DNA of 64,000 nt from Planctomycetaceae bacterium (GTDB lineage: Bacteria > Planctomycetota > Phycisphaerae > Phycisphaerales > SM1A02). The stretch spans positions 10,843 through 74,842 of the forward strand of contig JAJTGL010000004.1 of NCBI GenBank assembly GCA_021297795.1, read 5' to 3'. Positions 56,153 to 64,000 of this stretch are shown piece by piece (the first letter of the stretch is position 1; each line of letters starts with the position of its first letter). The position numbers and the translations under genes are program-made. The notes under the pieces are model-generated. The model made no database searches and was not told the origin of the DNA. It saw only the letters and a program-made list of their open reading frames with translations.

Positions 56153-57639
56153 GGTGGATCCGATCCATCGTCGCGCTCGCGCTCGCCGCGCTTCTCGCCC
56201 TCGCGGCGCGTTCGCTTTCGGAGGAATCGCCCGACGCCGGTCCGGTGAGGCGGCCGCTCGTCGCCGAAGGCGCGCTCGACCCCGATCGCGTGGACCGCAT
56301 CGAGCTGGTCCGCGAGGGTCGGCGCACGGTCTTCGATCGGACGCCCGGCAGCGAGGGCACGACGTGGACGCAGACCGAGCCCGTCGTGCACGCGGCCGAC
56401 GGCTGGGCGGTGCGCCAGTTGATCACACGGCTCCTGAAGGCCGAGTCGGTGCGCCGCGTCGAGGGTCTGGCGGCGGCCGGCGATGCGAGCGCGACCGATG
56501 CCGAGCGGAAGGCGCTTGCCGACGCAGGGCTTCTCCCGCCGGTTGCGACCCTTGTCCTACGCGAGAGCCCGGCGGATGGCGGTGCGCCGCGCGAGTTCGT
56601 CGTCGAACTCGGTCGACGCAGCCTCGCGGGCCGCGCGTTCGCGCGCGTGCTTCGCGCGGGCGACGGCGCGACCGGAACCGGTGGCTACGACGTCGTCGAC
56701 AGCGCGCTGCACGAGTTCGCGCTCGAGCGCGACGTGCGCGACTTCCGGCGGCGCGAACTCTTCCCGGATCTCGGCGAGGTGGGACGCATCGCGTTCGAGT
56801 CGGGAGGTCGACGCGTGGTGCTCGTGCGCACGAAGTCGGGATTCCGCCTCGAGGCGCCCGTCGCCACGCGTGCGGACCGTCAGCAGGCCGAGGAACTGGT
56901 CGACGCGCTGCGTCGCGCGCGCTCGTCGGGCTTCATCGTCGATGAACCGCGCGAACCGTCGGTGTACGGGCTCGACCCCGCCGCCGCGCGGATCGAGATC
57001 GAACCGGCTGCGTCGGGCGCGACCGGGCGCGCGACGGGTGTTGACCCTGCGCGTCGCGCGCTCCGGATCGGCGATGCAGTGTCGATCGGCGCGCAGGACC
57101 GCTTCGGTCTGGTCGAGGGAACGTCGTCGGTGGTGCGGGTGCCCGCCGCCGAGATCGCGGCGATCGTGCCGCGCGTCGAGCGGTTGATCGACGCGGTCGC
57201 GACGGGCGTGCGGGCGCGGGATGTCGCCCGCATCGAGATCATGCTTGCCGGCGGCGCCGATCCGGCGACCGCTCCGCGCGAGCGGATCGAACTTGTCCGG
57301 GAAGTCGACGGTTGGAGCGCGACGCGCGTCCCGGCCGGCGAAGGCGCCGCACCGATCGTCGGGACGGCGTCGGGCGAGGCCGTCGACCGACTGCTGGCGG
57401 CGCTTGCCGAGACGCGCGCAGGTTCGGTCGAGATCGCGGCGTTCCCGCAGGACCTCCGCGTGGCGGAGATCGTGCTGCGCGGATTCGCGGGCGAGGCGCT
57501 CGATACGGTGCGCGTCGCCCGACGCGAGGGCGGACAGACGATCCTCGAGAACGGCGACGGCGTGCTTCGCGTCCACGGCTCGATCGATCTGCCCGTGTCG
57601 CCGGCGGATCTCGGATTCACCGCGAAGGCCGCGCGGTGA
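56149..57639 (+). CDS. DUF4340-domain protein
   Basis: LDPDRVDRIELVREGRRTVFDRT...WTQTEPVVHAADGWAVRQLITRLLKAESVRRVEG; ATGA overlap with GldFG-like gene. Confidence 0.75.
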   Translation: MRWIRSIVALALAALLALAARSLSEESPDAGPVRRPLVAEGALDPDRVDRIELVREGRRTVFDRTPGSEGTTWTQTEPVVHAADGWAVRQLITRLLKAESVRRVEGLAAAGDASATDAERKALADAGLLPPVATLVLRESPADGGAPREFVVELGRRSLAGRAFARVLRAGDGATGTGGYDVVDSALHEFALERDVRDFRRRELFPDLGEVGRIAFESGGRRVVLVRTKSGFRLEAPVATRADRQQAEELVDALRRARSSGFIVDEPREPSVYGLDPAAARIEIEPAASGATGRATGVDPARRALRIGDAVSIGAQDRFGLVEGTSSVVRVPAAEIAAIVPRVERLIDAVATGVRARDVARIEIMLAGGADPATAPRERIELVREVDGWSATRVPAGEGAAPIVGTASGEAVDRLLAALAETRAGSVEIAAFPQDLRVAEIVLRGFAGEALDTVRVARREGGQTILENGDGVLRVHGSIDLPVSPADLGFTAKAAR

Positions 57640-57696
57640 ACGCCGCTGGCCGCGCATGGCGTGCCGATCACCGGCTGCGACGACGCTCCGCGTGAT

Positions 57697-58833
57697 TCAT
57701 GCCCCGCGACCGGAAGCCGTCCAACGGTAGTGGAGGAGGGCGTCCTCGCCGCGACGGCGCACCGAGAGGAGTCTCGCACGGGGGATCGCGGCGAGCACTT
57801 CGGGCGCGAGTCCGCGTGCCGATCGTCGCGCGACATCGTCGGCGACGAGGAGCGGCGCCACGAACACCCACGCTTCGTCGAGGAGCTGCTCGCGCGCCAG
57901 TCGTCCGACAAGTCCGCCGCCCGCCTCGACGAGCACCGTGGCGACGCCGTCCGCGGCGAGCGCACGCAACGCCGGCTCGATGAGGTCGCCGTTACCGAGA
58001 GGAAGCACGCGTGCCCCGCGCGCGGCAAGCGCGTCGACGCGACGGCTGAATCCGTCGTCGCCGTCGTGTTCGCGTCGAACGAGCACGGTGGTCAGCGCCG
58101 GATCCTGCGCGATCACGAGCGCATCGATGGGCGTGCGGGCATCGGGATCGAAGACGACCCGCCGTGCGGTGCGATGGATGCGCACGTCGCGCGCATTGAG
58201 CCGCGGATCATCCTCGAGCACCGTGCCGATCCCGGTGAGGATCGCATCCACGCGGCCGCGCTCGCGATGCACCATCCGGCGCGAGCGTCCTCCGCTCAGC
58301 CAGCGGCTGTCGCCGTTCGCGAGCGCGATCGCACCGTCGATCGACTGGGCCCACTTCGCCGAGATCCACGGAAGCCCCGTGCGCACACGCTTGAGGAAGG
58401 GGAGCACGAGTTCCAACGCGCCGGCATGCGGCACGTGGAAGGCCGGGATCCCACGCTCGGCAAGCCGGGCGGCACCACCCTTCGCAAGCGGATTCGGATC
58501 GGCGACGGCGTAGACGACTTCGGCCACGCCCGCGTCCGCCAGCGCCTCGCTGCACGGACCGGTGCGGCCTCGGTGGTTGCACGGCTCGAGCGTGACGACC
58601 GCGATCGCGCCCCGCGCGCGCGGGCCGGCGGCGGCGATCGCGTCGACCTCCGCGTGCGGTCCGCCGCACTTGCGGTGATATCCCTCGGCGATCACGCTCC
58701 CATCGGTTGCGGCGAGCACGCATCCGACCATCGGGTTCGGCTCCGCGCCACCGTGGCCGCGGGATGCGAGCCTCGTGGCACGGTCGAGCAGTGCCGCGAT
58801 CCGCGCCTGCGGGAGCGTGGGCGCCGACCTCAC
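57697..58833 (-). CDS. ribD: Riboflavin biosynthesis bifunctional deaminase/reductase RibD (GTG start)
   Basis: GGAEPNPMVGCVLA; YHRKCGGPHAEVDAIAAAG; VTLEPCNHRGRTGPCSEAL; SIDGAIALANGDSRWLSG; VLVEAGGGL. Confidence 0.93.
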   Translation of the reverse strand: MRSAPTLPQARIAALLDRATRLASRGHGGAEPNPMVGCVLAATDGSVIAEGYHRKCGGPHAEVDAIAAAGPRARGAIAVVTLEPCNHRGRTGPCSEALADAGVAEVVYAVADPNPLAKGGAARLAERGIPAFHVPHAGALELVLPFLKRVRTGLPWISAKWAQSIDGAIALANGDSRWLSGGRSRRMVHRERGRVDAILTGIGTVLEDDPRLNARDVRIHRTARRVVFDPDARTPIDALVIAQDPALTTVLVRREHDGDDGFSRRVDALAARGARVLPLGNGDLIEPALRALAADGVATVLVEAGGGLVGRLAREQLLDEAWVFVAPLLVADDVARRSARGLAPEVLAAIPRARLLSVRRRGEDALLHYRWTASGRGA

Positions 58834-60773
58834 TCGTCGAACCCCGGCGTGGTCGCGAGCCAGCTCGACGGCATGGTCTCGGCCCGCATGCCAGGCGCAT
58901 CGCTGCGCTGGAGCAGCGTGATCTCGGCGATCAGCAGATCGTCCTCGGCGACGCCGGCCTCGAACGTCTCGAGCAGGCGCATGAGGAACTGCGTCCACTT
59001 CGGCGGCGCGATCGGTCGTGCGATCGTGTCGCGGAGCTGCTCCATGCCGAACCGCTCCCCGCGCGGATTCTTCGCGTCGTACGCGCCGTCGGTGAAGAGG
59101 ATGAGCGTGTCGCGCTCCTCGAGCTGGATGGTCACCTCGTCCTCGCCGAAGACATCGTTGTCGACGGCGCCGAGCATGAAGGTCGTCGAGGCGAGTTCGG
59201 TGACCTGTCCCTTCGATCGGTGGAAGATCGGCGGGTGGCCGGCGCTCGCATAGCGCATCTCGCCCGTGCGCGGATCGATCGTGAGGAGGAGGCCCGTCGC
59301 GTACAGGCGGTGCCGCGCGAGCAGGCGGTGGAAGTAGCGGTTGAGGCGCGCGAGCAGTTTCGCCGGGCCTTCGTCCGGGTGTTCGTCGCGCAGTCGCTCG
59401 ATCTCGCCGTGGATGCGCGCGACGCTCATCGCGCTCGCGAGGCCGTGGCCGGTGACGTCGATCAGCGTGAGGTAGAAGCGGCCGTCCGGGCCGATCCACG
59501 CGTGGATGAAGTCGCCGCCGATCTCGGCCGCGGGGCGGTAGCCGAAGTCGAAGCGCATCCACTCGGTCGTGAAGGGCTTCGGAAAGAGCGACTCGTGCAC
59601 GGCGCGCGCCTGCTGGTACTCGCGGCGCATCTCAAGGAACCGTCGCCCGACGAAGCCGGTCTTGAACCTGTCCTCGTGCCAGCGGAGCCGGAAGTAGCAG
59701 AGGACGAGGGCCGGCGCGAAGATGAACGGGAGCGCAAGCACCTTCACGCCCAGCACCGACCACGATTCCTGCGCGACCGCGAGGCCGAGGCTGAGGAGCA
59801 GCCAGCACGCGAGGAGGGGCGCGATCGGCTTGAGCGACTCGCGCCACGACCATGGCAGGAAGAGCGAGGCGGTGAAGTGCCAGAAGAAGATCGAGACGAG
59901 CGGGCTGGCGGGGATCGTCGGGATCGCGATCAGGAGCGCCGCCTCGAAGATGAAGTTGATGAGGCCGAGGATGAGGATCATCCGCGACGCTGCGGCGACG
60001 AGCTCGGCGCGCGTCAGCAGCTTCGGGCGCACCAGCAGTCCGAACCACGCCACGACGAGGAGATATGGTCCGCCGAGCGCAAGGAAGGTCCACCACGGAA
60101 GCGCCGCGGTGGGTGCGAGCGCATCGCCGCCACCGGCGGTGTCCGCGGCGTCGCCGGACGACGCGGCGGAGTCGTCGTTCGGTGCACCGTCGGCGGCCGA
60201 CCCGCCGGACTGACCGCTGTCACCGGACTCGTCGTCGAGGGAAGGCTTGTCGGCGGGGGTTGCGACGCCTGCGCGTCCCGACTCCTCGAGATACCAGCGG
60301 TCGGCCGGGCGCATCGGTGCCGCCGGAGCAGGCCGTCGGCGCTCCCGTCCGCTTCCGGCGACTCCGCGGGCCGCGTCCTTCACCACCGTGCTCAGCACGT
60401 CGAGCGTCGACACGACCGCTTCGCGACTGCGCTCGCGCTGACGCGCGATCTCCTCGCGCTCGCGGATCTCGGCGGCGATCGCCTTGGCGCGCTCATCGCC
60501 CGGTCGCGGGGCCAGTCCGGCGTCGGCGCGTCGCTCGGCCTGCTCGGCGCGACGCTCGATCGGCGTCGGCGCGCGCTCGGTCTCCGCGCGACCGATGATC
60601 CCCATCGAGTAGGCGACCAGCGTACCCGTCGACAGGATCTGGAAGACGACATACGCGATGCAGAGGTAGCCGAGTCGCCTGCGAAGCCATGTGGCAAGCT
60701 CGCGGTCGTACTCCGCGCGGATCGCGCCGCTCTCGAGCGGCACGTCGATGGCTTCGTCGTTCGGCCCGGCCAT
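58830..60773 (-). CDS. Membrane PP2C/SpoIIE-family (RsbU-like) serine phosphatase
   Basis: Multiple TMs then ESLFPKPFTTEWMRFDFGYRPAAEIGGDFIHAWIGPDGRFYLTLIDVTGHGLASAM...SAGHPPIF...LFTDGAYDAKNP. Confidence 0.9.
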   Translation of the reverse strand: MAGPNDEAIDVPLESGAIRAEYDRELATWLRRRLGYLCIAYVVFQILSTGTLVAYSMGIIGRAETERAPTPIERRAEQAERRADAGLAPRPGDERAKAIAAEIREREEIARQRERSREAVVSTLDVLSTVVKDAARGVAGSGRERRRPAPAAPMRPADRWYLEESGRAGVATPADKPSLDDESGDSGQSGGSAADGAPNDDSAASSGDAADTAGGGDALAPTAALPWWTFLALGGPYLLVVAWFGLLVRPKLLTRAELVAAASRMILILGLINFIFEAALLIAIPTIPASPLVSIFFWHFTASLFLPWSWRESLKPIAPLLACWLLLSLGLAVAQESWSVLGVKVLALPFIFAPALVLCYFRLRWHEDRFKTGFVGRRFLEMRREYQQARAVHESLFPKPFTTEWMRFDFGYRPAAEIGGDFIHAWIGPDGRFYLTLIDVTGHGLASAMSVARIHGEIERLRDEHPDEGPAKLLARLNRYFHRLLARHRLYATGLLLTIDPRTGEMRYASAGHPPIFHRSKGQVTELASTTFMLGAVDNDVFGEDEVTIQLEERDTLILFTDGAYDAKNPRGERFGMEQLRDTIARPIAPPKWTQFLMRLLETFEAGVAEDDLLIAEITLLQRSDAPGMRAETMPSSWLATTPGFDE

Positions 60774-60845
60774 GCCGCACCCATCCTAACGCGAGGACCC
60801 TTGCATCGTCACGGGTCCCGTGCGGATCATGCGTTTCGAATGAAA

Positions 60846-60871
60846 GCGCCCCCGCCGGATGGCGGGGGCGC
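60846..60871 (-). terminator. 11-bp hairpin downstream of fusA
   Basis: gcgcccccgcc-ggat-ggcgggggcgc; minus-strand 3' flank tttcattc. Confidence 0.7.
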
Positions 60872-60946
60872 GTTGGATGCGTGGGAGCGGCTGCGGGCGA
60901 CTTCGGCCGCACGGGAAACGTGCGGCACGAACTGCCGGAGATCCGA

Positions 60947-63058
60947 TCACTTCTTGAGAACGGCTTCCTTGAGCTTCTCAGGCATGACGCGGTAGGTGAG
61001 CGGCTCCATCGAGCTGGTCGCGCGACCCTGCGTCATCGAGCGGAGCGCCGTGGTGTAGCCGAACAGCTCGGACAGCGGCACTTCGCAGGTGAGGAGACGG
61101 GCGTTGCCGCGCATCTCCTGGTCGGTGATCTGGCCGCGGCGGGACGCGATGTCGCCCGACACGTTGCCGAAGAACTCGTCCGGCGTGGTGACCACGAGCT
61201 TCATGATGGGCTCGAGGAGGGCCGGCTTCGCCTTCATGACCGCCTCGCGGAAGGCGAGCATGCCGGCCTGTTCGAACGCGACCTGGCTCGAGTCGACGTC
61301 GTGGTACGAACCGAACACGAGCTGGACGCGCACGTTGATGACAGGGTAGCCGCCGAGAACGCCCGAGGCCGCTGCCTGACGCACGCCGTACTCGATGGAC
61401 GGGATGAACTCGCGCGGAACGACGCCGCCCGAGATCTTGTCCTCGAACACGATGCCGTCCTTCATCTTGAGCTCCGCCGCTTCCGCCTCTTCCGGAGTGA
61501 TCGGCATGACGGTGACGACGGCGTCGCCGAACTGACCGCGACCACCGGACTGCTTCTTGAAGAGACCGCGGACATCGTTGGCCTGGCCGGTGATCGTCTC
61601 GCGGTACGAGACGCGCGGCTTGCCCACGTTGACGCCGATCTTCATGTCGCGGGTGAGCTTGTTCTTGATGATCTCGAGGTGGAGCTCGCCCATGCCCGCG
61701 ATGATGGTCTCGCCGGTCTCCTCGTTGTAGTTCGAGCGGAACGACGGGTCCTCGCGGCGGATGGTGGTGAGCGCATCGCCGAGCTTCTTCTTGTCATCGG
61801 CGGTGATCGGCTCGATCGCCATCGAGATGACGGGCTCAGGGAAGGTCATGCGCTCGAGGATGATCGGGTTGTCGGGATCGCAGATCGTGTCGCCGGTGTA
61901 CGAGTTCTTGAGGCCGACGACGGCGACGATGTTGCCGGCGTCCACTTCCTCGAGCGCGTTGCGGTTGTTCGCGTGCATCTCGAAGATGCGGCTGACGTTC
62001 TCGCGCTTGCCGTTGCCCGGGTTGAGCACGCGGGTGCCCTTGTCGAGCTTGCCCGAGTAAACGCGGATGTAGGTGAGGTCGCCGTGGGTGTCGGACACGA
62101 CCTTGAACACGAGCGCGGAGAACGGAGCGGTCGGGTCGTGCGGACGGGTCATCGCCTGGTTGATGTCGTCCGGGTTGACGCCCTTGGTGTCGGGACGCTC
62201 GGTCGGATTCGGCAAGTAGTCGATCGCAGCGTCGAGGATCTTCTGAACGCCGATGTTCTTGAGCGCCGCGCCGCAAAGCACGGGGAAGCACTTGATCGCG
62301 ATCGTGCCCTTGCGGAGACCGGCCTTGATCTGCTCGTTCGTGATCTTCGACGCGTCGGTGAGGTACATCTCCATCAGGTCGTCGTCGACTTCAGAGACCT
62401 TCTCGATGAGTTCGGCGCGGTAGTACTCGGCCTTCTCCTTGAGATCTTCTGGGATCTCTTCATAGGTGATCGTGCCACCCTGGTCCTCGGTCGAGAAGCG
62501 AACGGCCTTCATCTCGACGAGGTCAATGACGCCCGCGAAATCGTTGCCCTTGCCGATCGGGAGCTGGATCGCGATGCCGTTGGCGCCGAGGCGCGAGCGG
62601 ATCGACGCGAAGGAGTAATCCCAGTCGGCGCCCATCTTGTCCATCTTGTTGATGAAGCAGAGACGAGGAACGCCGTAGCGGTCTGCCTGACGCCACACGG
62701 TTTCCGACTGCGCCTCGACGCCTTCCTTGCCGTCAAACACGGCGCACGCGCCGTCGAGGACGCGCAGCGAGCGCTCGACTTCGATGGTGAAGTCGACGTG
62801 GCCCGGGGTATCGATCAGGTTGATCTTGTACTTGACGTCGTCCTTCTCCCACGGGCAGGTCGTCGCGGCCGACTGGATGGTGATGCCGCGCTCTTGTTCT
62901 TCCTGAAGGAAGTCCATGGTCGCCATGCCTTCGTGCACCTCGCCGATCTTGTAGTTGCGGCCGGTGTAGAAGAGGATGCGCTCGGAGACGGTGGTCTTGC
63001 CTGCGTCGATGTGGGCGCAGATGCCGATGTTGCGGACCTTGGTGAGATCGGTAGCCAT
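60947..63058 (-). CDS. fusA: Elongation factor G
   Basis: MATDLTKVRNIGICAHIDAGKTTVSERILFYTG; ERGITIQSAAT; DTPGHVDFTIEVERSLRVLDGA; FINKMDKMGAD. Confidence 0.96.
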   Translation of the reverse strand: MATDLTKVRNIGICAHIDAGKTTVSERILFYTGRNYKIGEVHEGMATMDFLQEEQERGITIQSAATTCPWEKDDVKYKINLIDTPGHVDFTIEVERSLRVLDGACAVFDGKEGVEAQSETVWRQADRYGVPRLCFINKMDKMGADWDYSFASIRSRLGANGIAIQLPIGKGNDFAGVIDLVEMKAVRFSTEDQGGTITYEEIPEDLKEKAEYYRAELIEKVSEVDDDLMEMYLTDASKITNEQIKAGLRKGTIAIKCFPVLCGAALKNIGVQKILDAAIDYLPNPTERPDTKGVNPDDINQAMTRPHDPTAPFSALVFKVVSDTHGDLTYIRVYSGKLDKGTRVLNPGNGKRENVSRIFEMHANNRNALEEVDAGNIVAVVGLKNSYTGDTICDPDNPIILERMTFPEPVISMAIEPITADDKKKLGDALTTIRREDPSFRSNYNEETGETIIAGMGELHLEIIKNKLTRDMKIGVNVGKPRVSYRETITGQANDVRGLFKKQSGGRGQFGDAVVTVMPITPEEAEAAELKMKDGIVFEDKISGGVVPREFIPSIEYGVRQAAASGVLGGYPVINVRVQLVFGSYHDVDSSQVAFEQAGMLAFREAVMKAKPALLEPIMKLVVTTPDEFFGNVSGDIASRRGQITDQEMRGNARLLTCEVPLSELFGYTTALRSMTQGRATSSMEPLTYRVMPEKLKEAVLKK

Positions 63059-63447
63059 GACGGTTTCCTGAGGAAGTGCCGGGCCGACGGGCGCGGCGGT
63101 GGGGAAGGACGGATCGCCGCGGAGCGGCGGGTGAACCGGATTGAAGAGTTCTCGACGGGAGTGACGGGCGGAGACGCGCGGGTCGCGCGGTGCATCGCCT
63201 ACCTCAACCAGTCGCGCGGCGACGACCCGGTGCGCAGGCGCGCGCAGGGCTCGTCGACGGCGGGGGCTGGTTCGGAGTCGTTGGTCACTGGACGAGGGAT
63301 GCGAGAGGCGCGGTTTCGAGGAGTCGCACGGCGTGGCGGATGCCACCGCCGGAAACTCGGTCGAGTCGACGAGTGTAGGAAACTGCCCCGCGCAATGCAA
63401 CAGTCGCGGGTGCAAGCCCTTCCAATCCGCCGACCGGAGGGTTCATT

Positions 63448-64000
63448 TCACACGACCCTGACGAAACCGGCCTCCGGGATGCCCTCCTGGGCCAGGATCG
63501 GCTTCACCTCGGCGAGGTAGCGGCGGCCGTCCTCGACGTATCCGGCCGTGGGGGCGACCTCGGGGAGAAAGGCCGAGAAGTACGCGTTCAGGCGCGCCAT
63601 CGACAGTTCCCGAACGTACTTCGCCGCCATCGAGGCGAGGGCGACGGGGAGGTGGCGGTCCTCCGCGGCGACCTCGAAGCTGACCAGCAGGCCATTCCCG
63701 ACCTCGTAGGTCGAGCGCTCGAGGTCCTCGTGAAGCACCCGGACCTCCTCGCCCCGGGCGACGTGCGATTCGAGCTCCTCGCGGTACGACGCCCGACCGC
63801 CCTGCCGGTCGATCGCCACGAAGGCGGGGGTCCCGTCGCGGAGGTCGTCGAGTGCGCGAAGGGCACCGAAGACGAGCGACATGTTCACGCGCGCCTTGTT
63901 GCGGAGCGACCCGTAGAGGGCGTTGAAGTCCTCGGGGTCGAGGGCGCTGACGGCAAGGCGCTCGATGTGGATGCGCGCATCCTCGCAGGAGCGCGCCAGC
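63448..64000 (-). CDS. RNase HII-like (RNase H superfamily) protein, 5'-truncated at window edge
   Basis: Frame open to 63999 upstream of the track Met; LASMAAKYVRELSMARLNAYFSAFLPEVAPTAGYVEDGRRYL resembles the RNase HII ASxxAKxxRDxxM...GYxT block. Confidence 0.5.
   Translation of the reverse strand, partial: LARSCEDARIHIERLAVSALDPEDFNALYGSLRNKARVNMSLVFGALRALDDLRDGTPAFVAIDRQGGRASYREELESHVARGEEVRVLHEDLERSTYEVGNGLLVSFEVAAEDRHLPVALASMAAKYVRELSMARLNAYFSAFLPEVAPTAGYVEDGRRYLAEVKPILAQEGIPEAGFVRVV

Overview
High-GC bacterial chromosome segment. Gene content and order (C-type-lectin/dockerin/TIG/FGE-sulfatase secreted protein, DUF1573 and DUF4286 proteins, LpxI, nusA-infB-rbfA, GldA/GldFG/DUF4340 ABC cluster) suggest a planctomycete, probably Phycisphaerae-like; this is inference only. 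The window is mostly ordinary housekeeping and envelope genes: tonB/exbD/gyrA, lpxI, a WecA-type transferase, an O-antigen-ligase-like protein, dsbD, fliM, nusA, infB, rbfA, yebC, a VTT/DedA protein, a DUF485+SSS symporter pair, efp, TauE/SafE, a 3D-domain protein, comM, putA, GT4, prmC, a PAS/GAF/REC protein, ribD, a SpoIIE phosphatase, fusA and an edge-truncated RNase HII-like protein. No rRNA, tRNA, CRISPR array, transposase or prophage was recognised. The best candidates for undescribed biology are: (1) a noncoding region between fliM and nusA with a good sigma70-type promoter followed by a dense series of perfect hairpins (about 20665-21108, possibly to 21285), which matches no RNA class I could recognise by eye; (2) an endonuclease-III-fold-like protein with a coiled coil and histone-H1-like Lys/Ser tail, where an 8-bp tandem duplication shifts the tail out of frame; (3) a minus-strand intrinsic terminator plus GNRA hairpin and 85-bp tandem repeats upstream of efp; (4) a LOG-family gene with an internal out-of-frame deletion; (5) a GTPase / tail-anchored-protein gene pair. 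Most long antisense ORFs in the supplied track are GC-skew shadow ORFs. Coordinates come from reading the sequence and the ORF track; start codons are best guesses.
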